Positions 25,953-35,225 are shown, counted from the stretch's first letter. The stretch is DNA of 64,000 nucleotides from Leifsonia aquatica (GCF_014190775.1 NZ_JACHVP010000001.1:1612001-1676000); one strand, 5' to 3'. Notes: generated from the letters alone by a model not told the origin. A program made the numbers and translations.

Positions 25953-26294
25953 ATGGGCAAGCTCGTATACGCCGGCACGACCGAGATCGGCTTCGAGGAC
26001 CGCGTCCTCGCACACCTGCAGATCGTGATCGGTCTGAAGCTCCGGCGCAAGGAGGGGTTCTTCTTCTCCTGGCGGGATGAGCAGAGCGTCGGCGACGGCC
26101 GCAGCGCGATCTGGATCGACCCCGCCGTCCCCCTGTTGTTCCGCTACAGCGGCGGCCGTCAGCCGAAGATCAACAAGACGTGGCTGGAGGCGCTGACGAT
26201 CTCGTCGAACAGCTCCACCGGGCTGCAGCTGACCGAGGAGATCGGGGCGCTCGGCGCCGACGAGGTCGACTCGGACTCGCCTCCCGGCAAGTAA
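25953..26294 (+). CDS. DUF7882-type small protein (often mislabelled DNA ligase)
   Basis: Product of 113 residues. The segments MGKLVYAGTTEIGFEDRVLA and HLQIVIGLKLRRKEGFFFSW match small proteins of Microbacteriaceae that I recall as DUF7882 and that are sometimes annotated as ATP-dependent DNA ligase. It has no ligase Lys motif and is far too short to be one. Function is unknown. The ATG at 25953 fits the leaderless spacing, and an ATG at 25938 lies before the -10 element, so it is rejected. A strong hairpin follows the stop. Confidence 0.72.
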   Translation: MGKLVYAGTTEIGFEDRVLAHLQIVIGLKLRRKEGFFFSWRDEQSVGDGRSAIWIDPAVPLLFRYSGGRQPKINKTWLEALTISSNSSTGLQLTEEIGALGADEVDSDSPPGK

Positions 26295-26303
26295 TCCCCC
26301 GCA

Positions 26304-26345
26304 GACGACAGGACCCCGCGCTCGGCTGAGCACGGGGTCCTCGTC
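26304..26345. terminator. Bidirectional hairpin terminator
   Basis: AGGACCCCG (26310-26318) pairs with CGGGGTCCT (26333-26341), and GACG/CGTC extend the base. It lies between the convergent small-protein gene and the sigma factor gene. Confidence 0.7.
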
Positions 26346-26359
26346 TCGTGTGCGGGAGA

Positions 26360-27271
26360 TCAGCGCAGGTACTCGAGCAACTCGGGGCAGCGCAGGCGCT
26401 TGAGGCTGCGGGTCTCGAGCTGGCGGACGCGCTCGCGGGTGATGCCGTAGACCTCGCCGACCTCGTCGAGCGTCATCGGCTTCTGGCCGTCGAGGCCGAA
26501 GCGCATGCGGACGACCTTCGCGTCGCGCGGCGGGAGGTCGCGCAGCCGCTCCTCGAGGTCGCGGTGGCGGAAGACGACCTCGACCGCCTCCGGAGGGGTC
26601 GGGAAGTCGTCGTCCTCGATCAGGTCGCCGAGCTCGGCGCCCTCGTTCTCGCCGACCGGGACGGCCAGCGACACGGTCTCGGAGTCGCTCATCTGGAGCT
26701 TGTGGACCTCGGCCTCGGTGAGGTTGGCGGCTTCCGCCATCTCCTCCAGCGTGGGCGTGCGGCCCAGCTCGCCGCCGAGGTCGCGGCGGATGCGATCGAG
26801 CTTGTCGATCTTCTCCACCGTGTGGACGGGGATGCGGATCATGCGCGCGGTGTCGGCGATGCCGCGGAGGATCGACTGGCGGATCCACCAGGTGGCGTAG
26901 GTCGAGAACTTGTTCCCCGTGCGGTAGTCGAACTTCTCGACCGCGCGGACGAGTCCGAGGTTGCCCTCCTGGATCAGGTCCATCACGGGCAGGCCGCGGC
27001 CCGAGTAGCGCTTGGCGATGCTGACCACCAGGCGCAGGTTCGCCTCGATGAAGCGCTCGAAGGCGCGCTTGCCGTCGTCGGCGAGGTACTGCAGCTCGCG
27101 CTTCTCGCGGGCGGTGAGTCCCGGTCGCTTGCTCAGGCGCTCTCCGGCGAGGACTCCCACCTCGATGCGCTTGGCGAGCGCCACCTCCTCGTCGGCGGTC
27201 AGCAGTCGCGTCCGTCCGATCGAGTTCAGGTAGTCGCGTACCGGGTCGCTGGTCACTTCGAGCACAGTCAT
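26360..27271 (-). CDS. RNA polymerase sigma factor, sigma-70 group 2 (SigB-like)
   Basis: Product of 303 residues with regions 1.2 (DPVRDYLNSIGRTRLLTADE), 2 (including NLRLVVSIAKRYSGRGLPVM and STYATWWIRQSI), 3 and 4.2 (TLDEVGEVYGITRERVRQLE). It lacks the long acidic N-terminal extension of the principal actinobacterial sigma factor, so a group-2 SigB-type factor is more likely. It would direct RNA polymerase to promoters close to the housekeeping type, which fits the many TAnnnT -10 elements seen here, though that link is inference. The ATG at 27271 was chosen at the onset of region 1.2 homology. Confidence 0.88.
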   Translation of the reverse strand: MTVLEVTSDPVRDYLNSIGRTRLLTADEEVALAKRIEVGVLAGERLSKRPGLTAREKRELQYLADDGKRAFERFIEANLRLVVSIAKRYSGRGLPVMDLIQEGNLGLVRAVEKFDYRTGNKFSTYATWWIRQSILRGIADTARMIRIPVHTVEKIDKLDRIRRDLGGELGRTPTLEEMAEAANLTEAEVHKLQMSDSETVSLAVPVGENEGAELGDLIEDDDFPTPPEAVEVVFRHRDLEERLRDLPPRDAKVVRMRFGLDGQKPMTLDEVGEVYGITRERVRQLETRSLKRLRCPELLEYLR

Positions 27272-27395
27272 CGTGTCATCCCATTCAGCTCGTACTGTCG
27301 TGCGTTGCCTCGGTGTTTCGGCTGCGGCTGCCGGGGTCATCCGGGATCGCCGCACACTCAGAGTAGGCAGGGGGGCCTGGCCCCCAACAAGGGGT

Positions 27396-27425
27396 TGACA
27401 CCGTACTCGGCGATGCGCTAGCTGC
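27396..27425 (+). promoter_or_regulatory. Possible upstream promoter TTGACA-18-TAGCTG
   Basis: TTGACA at 27396-27401 and TAGCTG at 27420-27425 face the MFS gene, 75 bp upstream of its start. The intergenic region (27272-27499) also contains a G/C-rich hairpin at 27372-27386 that would lie in the sigma gene's leader. Confidence 0.4.
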
Positions 27426-27486
27426 CAAGCCCCTGCTCCCTTTCGCCGGTCGTGTCAAGGTCCTCCCGGGAAATACCCACGGATCG

Positions 27487-27492
27487 TACGGT
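27487..27492 (+). promoter_or_regulatory. -10 element (TACGGT), leaderless MFS gene
   Basis: TACGGT ends 7 nt before the GTG at 27500, which decides this start over the GTG at 27491 inside the element. Confidence 0.5.
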
Positions 27493-27499
27493 GACCATC

Positions 27500-28984
27500 G
27501 TGAGTACACGTACACCGGGTTCCCAGCAACCGACACTGTCCACGATCCGCACGCTCATCCCGGCGCGGATGGACCGCCTCCCCTGGTCGCGCTTCCATTG
27601 GCTCGTCGTGCTCGGCCTCGGCACCGTGTGGATCCTGGACGGCCTCGAGGTCACCATCGTCGGCGCGATCGGCAGCCGGCTGACCGAGCCGGACAGCGGC
27701 CTCGGTCTGACGACCGCACAGGTCGGTCTGGCCGCGGCGATCTACGTCGCCGGCGCCTGCGTCGGCGCTCTGGTCTTCGGGTACCTCACGGATCGCTTCG
27801 GCCGGAAGAAGCTGTTCATCCTCACGCTGGGGCTCTACCTGGTCGCGACCGTGCTCACCGCCTTCTCCATCGCCCCCTGGATGTTCTTCGTCTTCCGCTT
27901 CTTCACCGGCGCCGGCATCGGCGGCGAATACGCGGCGATCAACTCGGCGATCGACGAACTCATCCCGGCCCGCCGCCGCGGTCTCGTGGACCTCGCGATC
28001 AACGGCTCCTACTGGCTCGGCACCGCTTTCGGCGCGGTGCTCACCGTCTTCCTGCTGAACGAGCAGCTCTTCGCCGCCGACATCGGCTGGCGCATCGCCT
28101 TCGGCCTGGGCGCCGTCCTCGGCCTCGTGATCCTCCTCGTGCGCCGCAACGTGCCCGAGTCGCCGCGCTGGCTCTTCATCCACGGTCGCGACGAAGAGGC
28201 CGAGAAGCTGGTGGACGGGATCGAGCATGACATCGAGAAGGAGAGCGGCGAGTCCCTCCCCGTCGTCCCCGACGACAAGGGCATCGAGATCCGTCAGCGC
28301 CGCTCGACCGGGTTCGGCGAGATCGTCCGCACCGCCGTCACGCGGTACCCCAAGCGCTTCGTGCTCGGGCTGTCGCTCTTCATCGGTCAGGCTTTCCTGT
28401 ACAACGCCGTCTTCTTCACGTACTCCCTCGTGCTCACGAAGCTCCTCCACGTGCCGGACGACGTCGCGCCGTGGGCGCTCGTGCCGATCGCGATCGGCAA
28501 CTTCCTCGGCCCGATGATCCTCGGCCACCTCTTCGACACCGTGGGCCGCAAGTTCATGATCACGCTGTCGTACGTCGGCAGCGGCATCCTCCTCGTCGGC
28601 ACCGCCATCCTGTTCGACACCGGCGCGCTCGACGCCTTCTGGCTGACCGCGTGCTGGATGGTCGTCTTCTTCCTCGCCTCGGCCGGCGCCAGCAGCGCCT
28701 ACCTGACCGTGAGCGAGATCTTCCCGATGGAGACCCGGGCCATGTCGATCGCCTTCTTCTACGCGGTCGGCACCGGCCTCGGTGGGATCATCGGCCCGAT
28801 CCTGTTCGGCCAGCTGATCGAGGGCGGCATCCACTCCGTCGTCATCGGCTACTACATCGGCGCCGGCCTGATGATCGCGGCGGGACTCGTCGAGCTCTTC
28901 CTCGGGATCGCCGCGGAGGGCCGCTCGCTCGAGGACATCGCGCAGCCGTTGTCGGCGGAGACGAAGGCGCAGCCCGCGAAGTGA
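27500..28984 (+). CDS. MFS transporter (metabolite:proton symporter type)
   Basis: Product of 494 residues with 12 hydrophobic segments. The loop 2-3 signature [13 protein letters not shown] and the helix-4/5 motif [20 protein letters not shown] are those of the sugar/aromatic-acid symporter branch. A long cytoplasmic loop between helices 6 and 7 contains [16 protein letters not shown]. The C-terminal tail is soluble. The substrate is not determinable. The gene stands alone and converges on the topoisomerase IB gene across a hairpin. Confidence 0.88.
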   Translation: MSTRTPGSQQPTLSTIRTLIPARMDRLPWSRFHWLVVLGLGTVWILDGLEVTIVGAIGSRLTEPDSGLGLTTAQVGLAAAIYVAGACVGALVFGYLTDRFGRKKLFILTLGLYLVATVLTAFSIAPWMFFVFRFFTGAGIGGEYAAINSAIDELIPARRRGLVDLAINGSYWLGTAFGAVLTVFLLNEQLFAADIGWRIAFGLGAVLGLVILLVRRNVPESPRWLFIHGRDEEAEKLVDGIEHDIEKESGESLPVVPDDKGIEIRQRRSTGFGEIVRTAVTRYPKRFVLGLSLFIGQAFLYNAVFFTYSLVLTKLLHVPDDVAPWALVPIAIGNFLGPMILGHLFDTVGRKFMITLSYVGSGILLVGTAILFDTGALDAFWLTACWMVVFFLASAGASSAYLTVSEIFPMETRAMSIAFFYAVGTGLGGIIGPILFGQLIEGGIHSVVIGYYIGAGLMIAAGLVELFLGIAAEGRSLEDIAQPLSAETKAQPAK

Positions 28985-28989
28985 CCGAC

Positions 28990-29034
28990 GCCGGCGCTGC
29001 GGGTCAGCTCGAGAGAAGCTCCAGCAGCGCCGGC
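28990..29034. terminator. Hairpin between MFS and topoisomerase IB genes
   Basis: GCCGGCGCTGC (28990-29000) pairs perfectly with GCAGCGCCGGC (29024-29034). The right arm lies inside the last codons of the topoisomerase gene. Confidence 0.6.
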
Positions 29035-29972
29035 TCGGGCACGCGACCGCCAGCCGTGTCGATGACCTCTCCCTGGCGGTACCGGTCGAAGACGCGCGGG
29101 TCGATGTAGCTGTTGCGGGCGATGGCCGGGGTGTTGCCGAGTGCGGCAGCAGCCTCGTTCACGGCCGCGGTGACGCGCTTCTTGCGACGCGACTCCGTGT
29201 CGCTGATGCCGAGTTCGGCGAGCGCCTCCGCGGCGACGATCGTGCCGTGGAGGGTGCGGAAGTCCTTCGCGGTGAACTCGCCGCCGGTCTGCCTGCGGAT
29301 GTACTCGTTGAGGGAGGCCGGGCGCAGGGTGTGCCAGGTGCCGTCCTTCCACGAGAGCAGCCGGGAGCGCTGGCCGCGCAGCGCCTGGATCTGGGTCAGG
29401 AGTTCGGCGAGGTCGGCGTCGACGATCGTGCTCGTCCACTTCTGGGCCGATTTGGCCGGGAACGTCAAGGTGATCTCGTCGCCGTCGATGCGGGCGTGCC
29501 GGCAGAGCAAGGTGGTGAGCCCACGGCTCCCGTTGGCGTGGAGATACTCCTCGCTGCCGATGCGGACGCTCCCGAGATCGATGATGCGGAAGGCGGCCGC
29601 GAGCACGCGGTCGCGCCCGAAGCCCTCCGCGCGGAGATCCATGGTCACCTTGCGCCGCGCCGACGGCAACGTCTCCGCCAGCTGAGCGGCGCGCTCGAAC
29701 TTCACGCGGTCCTGATGCAGCCGCCAGGAGTCGTGGTACCGGTACTGCCGACGCCCGGCCTGGTCGGTGCCGACGGCCTGGATGTGCCCGCGCGCGTCGG
29801 GCGAGATCCACACGTCCTCCCACGCGGGCGGGATCACGAGCGAGCGGATGCGCTCCAGCTCGCGCTCGTCGACGATGGGATTGCCGGCCACGTCCTCGTA
29901 GACCGGACCCTTGTTACTGGCACGACGGTGGTATCCCGGCCCCGACGGGTCGCTGCGGCGCAGGCGCGTCAC
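29004..29972 (-). CDS. DNA topoisomerase IB (poxvirus-like)
   Basis: Product of 322 residues. It relaxes supercoils by a 3'-phosphotyrosyl intermediate. The catalytic Tyr289 is in RNSYIDPRVF, and the upstream catalytic segment includes FRTLHGTIVAAEAL. The N-terminal Topo-IB-associated beta domain contains SNKGPVYEDVAGNPIVDE and IPPAWEDVWISPD. The GTG start at 29972 overlaps the ku stop by 4 nt (GTGA), so it is co-transcribed with Ku. A bacterial topoisomerase IB coupled to an NHEJ gene is noteworthy. Confidence 0.92.
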   Translation of the reverse strand: MTRLRRSDPSGPGYHRRASNKGPVYEDVAGNPIVDERELERIRSLVIPPAWEDVWISPDARGHIQAVGTDQAGRRQYRYHDSWRLHQDRVKFERAAQLAETLPSARRKVTMDLRAEGFGRDRVLAAAFRIIDLGSVRIGSEEYLHANGSRGLTTLLCRHARIDGDEITLTFPAKSAQKWTSTIVDADLAELLTQIQALRGQRSRLLSWKDGTWHTLRPASLNEYIRRQTGGEFTAKDFRTLHGTIVAAEALAELGISDTESRRKKRVTAAVNEAAAALGNTPAIARNSYIDPRVFDRYRQGEVIDTAGGRVPEPALLELLSS

Positions 29973-30856
29973 GCGGGCTTCTTCGCCTTCTTGGCGGGTG
30001 CGCTCTTGTCGGCGGTGCTCTTGGCGGCCGTCTTCTTCGCCGGGGCCTTCTTCGCGGGCTCCTTCGTCGACCGGCTGCGCTCGACGCTGCGTTGCAGCGC
30101 CTCCATGAGGTCGATCACCTCGCCGCCGCCCTTCGCCTTCTCCGGCTCCTCACCGAAGGTCTCGGCGGTGTCCATGCTCTCGCCCTGCTCGAGCTTGGCG
30201 TCGATGAGGCGACGCAGCTCCTCCTGGTACTCGTCGGTGAACTTCTCCGGCTCGAAGTCGCCGGCGAAGCTCTCCATGAGCGCGGCCGAGAGCTTCAGCT
30301 CGCGCTCGGTGATCCGCGGAGTCGAGTCCAGGGCCGGGAAATCGGCCTCCCGGATCTCGTCGTGCCAGAGCATCGTCTGCAGCACGAGCACGTTGCCCCG
30401 CACGCGCAATGCCGCCAGGCGCGTCTTCTGGCGCAGGGCGAAGTTCACGATCGCGGTGCGATCCTCGTCCTCCAGGGTCTTGCGCAGGAGGGCGTACGCC
30501 TTGAGCGACTTGGAGTCGGGCTCGAGGTAGTAGCTGCGGTCCAGCATCATCGGATCGATCTGCTCGTTCGGCACGAACTCGACCACGTCGATCTCACGAC
30601 TGCGCTCGGCCGGGAGCGAGGACAGGTCCTCGGGCGTGAGGATCACCGTCCGGTCGCCGTCGTCGTACGCCTTCGCGATGTGCTCGTACGGGATGACCTT
30701 GCCGTCGATCTCGCACCGCCGCTGGTACCGGATGCGGCCGCCGTCGGCGTCGTGCACCTGGTGCAGCGCGACGTCGTGATCCTCCGTCGCGCTGTAGACC
30801 TTCACCGGCACGTTGACCAGCCCGAAGGTGATCGCACCCGTCCATATGGCCCTCAT
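29969..30856 (-). CDS. ku: Ku, NHEJ end-binding protein
   Basis: Product of 295 residues. It forms a homodimeric ring on double-strand ends and recruits LigD. The N-terminal Ku core begins MRAIWTGAITFGLVNVPVKV. A Lys/Ala-rich tail (TKEPAKKAPAKKTAAKS and beyond) is the extended basic C-terminus that lets bacterial Ku slide and bind DNA. It is divergent from ligD with 75 bp between starts. A TTGAAA-17-CACGAT promoter ends 7 nt before the ATG. Confidence 0.95.
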   Translation of the reverse strand: MRAIWTGAITFGLVNVPVKVYSATEDHDVALHQVHDADGGRIRYQRRCEIDGKVIPYEHIAKAYDDGDRTVILTPEDLSSLPAERSREIDVVEFVPNEQIDPMMLDRSYYLEPDSKSLKAYALLRKTLEDEDRTAIVNFALRQKTRLAALRVRGNVLVLQTMLWHDEIREADFPALDSTPRITERELKLSAALMESFAGDFEPEKFTDEYQEELRRLIDAKLEQGESMDTAETFGEEPEKAKGGGEVIDLMEALQRSVERSRSTKEPAKKAPAKKTAAKSTADKSAPAKKAKKPA

Positions 30857-30863
30857 GCGCTCT

Positions 30864-30892
30864 ATCGTGTCCGCGCATCGCCCTGATTTCAA
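30864..30892 (-). promoter_or_regulatory. Promoter TTGAAA-17-CACGAT for ku
   Basis: On the minus strand, TTGAAA (30887-30892) and CACGAT (30864-30869) are spaced 17 bp. The -10 element ends 7 nt before the ATG at 30856, so the transcript is predicted to be leaderless or nearly so. Confidence 0.55.
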
Positions 30893-30919
30893 CCAGTGAT
30901 CGAAGGATGTTCCCCGGCG

Positions 30920-30925
30920 TACGGT
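30920..30925 (+). promoter_or_regulatory. -10 element (TACGGT), leaderless ligD
   Basis: TACGGT ends 6 nt before the ATG at 30932, which favours this start over the ATA/ATC-rich region further upstream. Confidence 0.5.
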
Positions 30926-30931
30926 GGGCGC

Positions 30932-33430
30932 ATGGCTGCGGATGACACCGAGACCGTCTCGATCGACGGTCACCGGCTGAAGCTCACGAACCTCGACAAG
31001 GTCATGTATCCGGAGACCGGGACGACCAAGGCGGACGTGATCGGGTACTACCACGCGATCGCGGAGGCGATGGTCCCGCACGTCCGCGACCGCATCGCGA
31101 CCCGCAAGCGCTGGGTGCACGGTGTGGGCACGGCAGACCATCCGGGCGAGGTCTTCTTCCAGAAGAACCTCGATGCCTCCTCCACACCGAGCTGGGTGAA
31201 GCAGCGCACCATCACGCACAAGACGAGCGAGAACACGTACCCGCTGGTGAACGACCGGGCCACGCTGGTGTGGCTCGCGCAGATCGCGTCGCTGGAGATC
31301 CACGTGCCGCAGTGGCGCGTCGGACGCGGTGACGCCCGGCGCAACCCGGACCGCATGGTGCTCGACCTCGACCCGGGCGACGGGGTGACCCTGGCCGACT
31401 GCGCCGAGGTCGCCCGTCTGGCTCGCGGCATCCTGACCGACATGGGGCTCGACCCGCTGCCGGTGACCTCCGGCTCGAAGGGCATCCACCTCTACACCCC
31501 GCTCGACGGATCGCAGACGAGCGATCAGATCTCGGCGGTCGCCCACGAGCTGGCGCGGGCGCTGGAGGCCGACCATCCCGACCTCGTCGTCAGCGACATG
31601 AAAAAGGCGCTGCGGGCGGGCAAGGTGCTCGTGGACTGGAGCCAGAACAACGGAGCGAAGACCACGATCGCTCCCTACTCGCTGCGCGGACGCCTCCGCC
31701 CCACCGTGGCCGCACCGCGTACCTGGCGCGAACTGGAGGCGAGGGATCTGCGTCACCTGGAGTACGAGGAGGTGCTCGAGCGCGTGAAGAAGCACGGCGA
31801 CCCCCTGGCCGGTCTCTCCGCGGGCGGCACGGCCGAGGCCGGGCACCCGGACGCCGAGCAACTGGCCGACGCCGCGGGCGATCGGCTGACGACCTACCGC
31901 TCCAAGCGCGACGCCGCCAAGACCCCCGAGCCGGTCCCCGCGGTCAGCCCGGACGCGGTCGACGGCCGCTCGTTCGTCATCCAGGAGCACCATGCGCGTC
32001 GGTTGCATTGGGACTTCCGCCTGCAGCACGACGGCGTGCTCGTCAGCTGGGCGCTCCCCAAGGGACCGCCCGTCGACCCGAAGCAGAACCACCTCGCGGT
32101 GCACGTCGAGGACCACCCGCTGGAGTACGGGACGTTCGAGGGCGACATCCCGCACGGCGAGTACGGCGCCGGGCACGTGGACATCTGGGACCACGGCGAG
32201 TACGAGCTCGAGAAGTGGCGGGATGCGGAGGTGATCGTCACGCTGCACGGACAGTCCGACGGCGGCCTGGGCGGCGAACCGCGGAAGTTCGCGCTCATCC
32301 GCACGGGAGGGCGGGACGGCGACGAGAAGAACTGGCTCATCCACCTGATGAAGGACGACGGGGAGGCCGCCGGGAAGAAGCCGGCGGCGAAGAAGAAGGC
32401 GAAGCCGGACGCGGCGGAGAAGAAGGCGAAGCCGAAGACGAAGACGACGGAGCGCATCACCGAGACCCCCGTCTCCCCCATGCTCGCCACCCTCGGCTCC
32501 GAGAAGGACGTCGACGACGAGGACGACTGGGCGTTCGAGATGAAGTGGGACGGCATCCGCGCCATCGCCGTCGTGCGCGGCGATCAGCTGCGGCTCACCA
32601 CCCGCAACGGCAACGACGTCACCGCGACCTATCCGGACCTCGCCGGGCTCGTCGCGCTCGCTGGCGGCCACGACCTCGTCGTCGACGGCGAGATCGTCAC
32701 CCTCACTCCGCGCGGACGCCCGGACTTCGGCCTCCTGCAGTCGCGGATGGGACTGACCCGCCCCGCCGAGGTGGCCGCCGCCGCGGAGCGGGCACCGGCG
32801 CACTACTTCGTGTTCGACTTACTGGAGCTCGATGGTCACGATCTCCGCCGCACGCCCTACGACGAACGCCGGTCGGCGCTGCAGGACGCGCTGCGACCAC
32901 CCGGCGGCGACCCGATCCAGGTTCCGCCGGCGTTCGCGGGCGACCTCGCCCACGCCGTCTCGTCATCGCGCGAGCTGGGGCTGGAGGGCGTCATGGCCAA
33001 GCGCCGCGACAGCACGTACACGACCGGTCGCCGATCCCGCTCCTGGATCAAGATCAAGCACCATCTGGCCCAGGAGGTCGTGATCGGGGGCTGGACGCCC
33101 GGGACCGGTCGGCGCGCCGGGACCCTCGGCGCCCTGCTCCTGGGCATCCCGGACGGGGACGTGCTGCGCTACGTCGGCAAGGTCGGCACGGGCTTCTCGG
33201 ACGCCGACCTCGACCGGCTCGCCGCTCTGCTGGCCGCGCACCCGCGCAAGACCAGCCCGCTCGAGGGCGTTCCCTCCGCCGACGCCCGCGGCGCGAACTG
33301 GGTGCGTCCCGAGCACGTCGGCGAGGTGGAGTTCGCGGAGTGGACCGGCACCGACCGCCTGCGCCAGCCCTCCTGGCGCGGTCTGCGGCCCGACAAGTCG
33401 CCGGACGAGGTCGTCCGCGAGGTAGGGTAG
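30932..33430 (+). CDS. ligD: Multifunctional NHEJ DNA ligase LigD (Pol-PE-Lig order)
   Basis: Product of 832 residues with three domains. First comes a primase-polymerase (about 10-290) with catalytic DLD at residues 145-147 and SGSKGIHLYTPL. Next is a 3'-phosphoesterase (about 340-480) with HWD at 359-361. Last is an ATP-dependent ligase (about 510-830) whose adenylated Lys538 is in MKWDGIR and which ends in an OB fold (HLAQEVVIGGWTPGTGRRAG). A Lys-rich linker joins the last two. The Pol-first order matches mycobacterial LigD. With the divergent ku it forms a complete two-protein repair system. Confidence 0.95.
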   Translation: MAADDTETVSIDGHRLKLTNLDKVMYPETGTTKADVIGYYHAIAEAMVPHVRDRIATRKRWVHGVGTADHPGEVFFQKNLDASSTPSWVKQRTITHKTSENTYPLVNDRATLVWLAQIASLEIHVPQWRVGRGDARRNPDRMVLDLDPGDGVTLADCAEVARLARGILTDMGLDPLPVTSGSKGIHLYTPLDGSQTSDQISAVAHELARALEADHPDLVVSDMKKALRAGKVLVDWSQNNGAKTTIAPYSLRGRLRPTVAAPRTWRELEARDLRHLEYEEVLERVKKHGDPLAGLSAGGTAEAGHPDAEQLADAAGDRLTTYRSKRDAAKTPEPVPAVSPDAVDGRSFVIQEHHARRLHWDFRLQHDGVLVSWALPKGPPVDPKQNHLAVHVEDHPLEYGTFEGDIPHGEYGAGHVDIWDHGEYELEKWRDAEVIVTLHGQSDGGLGGEPRKFALIRTGGRDGDEKNWLIHLMKDDGEAAGKKPAAKKKAKPDAAEKKAKPKTKTTERITETPVSPMLATLGSEKDVDDEDDWAFEMKWDGIRAIAVVRGDQLRLTTRNGNDVTATYPDLAGLVALAGGHDLVVDGEIVTLTPRGRPDFGLLQSRMGLTRPAEVAAAAERAPAHYFVFDLLELDGHDLRRTPYDERRSALQDALRPPGGDPIQVPPAFAGDLAHAVSSSRELGLEGVMAKRRDSTYTTGRRSRSWIKIKHHLAQEVVIGGWTPGTGRRAGTLGALLLGIPDGDVLRYVGKVGTGFSDADLDRLAALLAAHPRKTSPLEGVPSADARGANWVRPEHVGEVEFAEWTGTDRLRQPSWRGLRPDKSPDEVVREVG
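33423..33428 (+). promoter_or_regulatory. -10 element (TAGGGT) inside the end of ligD
   Basis: TAGGGT lies in the last codons of ligD and ends 7 nt before the GTG at 33436, so the small membrane-protein gene may have its own leaderless transcript. Confidence 0.45.
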
Positions 33431-33435
33431 TCGTC

Positions 33436-33879
33436 GTGAGCACGAACGTTACCGCCCCCACCGCGGCCCACACCGAGGCCGTCACCGCCGACGACGAGCA
33501 CGGCCCGCTCGTCCGCAGCCTCAGCGCCACCCTCCCCGGTGCGCTCGGCTCGGTCATCGCCACCGTCGTGGTCCTGGCGACCATCGTCTTCGGCATCTGG
33601 AGCCTCATCGCGACCTGGAGCGGCAACCCGGGAGCCGGCCTGCCCCTGTTCCAGGTCGTCGTGGCCGGCACCGTCGTCGCGATCAACGCGATCGCCGCTC
33701 GCAAGACCTTCAGCTACGTGATCACCCTCATCGGCGCCGTGCTCTGGCTCTGGGTGTCCGTCACGCCGTTCGAGCCGTTCTGGCAGACCCTGCTGCAGGC
33801 GGTGACCTTCACCATCATGGCCGCCGGCGTCGTCTTCTCGACCGCCGCCGTCGCGCTCAGCAAGAAGCCCCGCTTCTGA
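33436..33879 (+). CDS. Small membrane protein, unknown function
   Basis: Product of 147 residues: a polar N-terminus of about 38 residues, then four hydrophobic segments (GSVIATVVVLATIVFGIWSL, LFQVVVAGTVVAINAIAA, YVITLIGAVLWLWVSV, and TFTIMAAGVVFSTAAVAL). I do not recognise the family. The GTG at 33436 is 5 nt after the ligD stop. The stop TGA at 33877-33879 overlaps a CTG that opens the next frame (CTGA). Confidence 0.75.
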   Translation: MSTNVTAPTAAHTEAVTADDEHGPLVRSLSATLPGALGSVIATVVVLATIVFGIWSLIATWSGNPGAGLPLFQVVVAGTVVAINAIAARKTFSYVITLIGAVLWLWVSVTPFEPFWQTLLQAVTFTIMAAGVVFSTAAVALSKKPRF

Positions 33880-35225
33880 GTCCGGAGGACGCTCCGGCCA
33901 CGAAGGAGCCCGACGATACGACGCTGGCCCACCGGCGCCATTTCGTCGATCTCACCCCGCTGAAGGAGTCCCCCGCGTTCGCGCGGCTGTGGCTCGGTGG
34001 TGCCATCTCGGGCATCGGCGGTCAGATGACCATCGTGGCCGTCGGCCTCCACATCTACGACCTCACCGGCTCGACCCTCGCGGTGGCGCTCGTCGCCCTC
34101 TTCGCGCTGGGGCCGATGATCGTGTTCGGCCTCTACGGCGGCGTCCTCGCGGACGCCTTCGACCGGCGACTCGTCGCGCTCGTCACGGCGATCGTCGCGT
34201 GGGCGTCGACCGCGGGCATCGCCGTCTTCGCCTGGCTCGACATCCAGGTGGTGTGGCCGCTGTACGTGCTCACGACCATCAACGCCGTCGCGTCCGTGAT
34301 GATCGGCAGCACGCGGCAGGCGATCACGCCGCGCCTCCTCCCCACCCGGCTGCTGCCCGCGGCGAGCGCCCTCGGCGGCATCAGCATGGGCGTGATGGTG
34401 ACCGTCGGGCCCGCCCTCGCCGGTGTGCTGGTCGCGACCGTCGGCATCGCCTGGACCTACACGGCCGACGTGCTCCTCTTCACGGCGGCCTTCCTCGGGA
34501 TCTTCACGCTGCCGTCCATCGTCCCCGAGGGTGAGCGTCAGAGCGCGGGACTCGCGTCGGTGCTCCAGGGGCTCCGGTTCCTGCGCTCCGCCCCGAATCT
34601 GAGCATGACGTTCGTGCTCGACCTCATCGCCATGACCTTCGGCCAGCCGCGCGCGCTCTTCCCGGCCGTCGGCGCACTGCTGATCGGCGGCGGCCCGGTG
34701 ACGGTCGGCATCCTCACCGCCGCAGGCGCGGTCGGGACCCTCGTCTCGAGCGTTTTCTCCGGCCGGCTGGGGCACGTCCGCTGGCAGGGACGCGCCGTGG
34801 AGCGCGCCATCCTCGTCTACGGCGCCAGCATCCTGGGCTTCGGGATCGTGCTGGCCGTCGTCGCGATCGGCGGCTGGAACGGCGGCGGCACCTCCATCGC
34901 CCAGGCCAACCTCCCGGCGCTCGTGCTCGCGACACTGCTGCTCGCCGCCTCCGGGGCCGCCGACAACATCAGCTCCATCTTCCGGATGACCATCCTCCAG
35001 GCGTCGGCGCCCGACACGATGCGCGGCCGGCTGCAGGGCGTCTTCACCGTGGTCGTGACCGGCGGTCCGCGTCTCGGCGACCTCTACATCGGCCTCCTGG
35101 CCCTCACCGGTGCCCTCTGGTTCCCGCCGCTGCTGGGCGGGCTGCTCATCGTCGTGCTCGTCGCGACGGTGGTGCGGGTGCAGGGCGCATTCCGCCGCTA
35201 CGACGCTCTCGACCCGACGCCGTAG
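33876..35225 (+). CDS. MFS exporter (EntS-like), apparent CTG start
   Basis: Transporter of about 449 residues. The first ATG in frame (34026) falls inside the first membrane helix, because the preceding codons encode FVDLTPLKESPAFARLWLGG and AISGIGGQM, typical of EntS-type MFS exporters. There is no ATG, GTG or TTG between that point and the previous gene. The only plausible initiator is the CTG at 33876, which overlaps the upstream TGA by 4 nt exactly as ATGA/GTGA junctions do elsewhere here. The rest shows 12 hydrophobic segments. The substrate is unknown. Confidence 0.7.
   Translation: MSPEDAPATKEPDDTTLAHRRHFVDLTPLKESPAFARLWLGGAISGIGGQMTIVAVGLHIYDLTGSTLAVALVALFALGPMIVFGLYGGVLADAFDRRLVALVTAIVAWASTAGIAVFAWLDIQVVWPLYVLTTINAVASVMIGSTRQAITPRLLPTRLLPAASALGGISMGVMVTVGPALAGVLVATVGIAWTYTADVLLFTAAFLGIFTLPSIVPEGERQSAGLASVLQGLRFLRSAPNLSMTFVLDLIAMTFGQPRALFPAVGALLIGGGPVTVGILTAAGAVGTLVSSVFSGRLGHVRWQGRAVERAILVYGASILGFGIVLAVVAIGGWNGGGTSIAQANLPALVLATLLLAASGAADNISSIFRMTILQASAPDTMRGRLQGVFTVVVTGGPRLGDLYIGLLALTGALWFPPLLGGLLIVVLVATVVRVQGAFRRYDALDPTP

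Noticed and set aside
25953-26294. A DNA ligase fragment
   Set aside because: There is no KxDG lysine motif or nucleotidyltransferase fold. The ligase label used for such small proteins is probably a propagated error.
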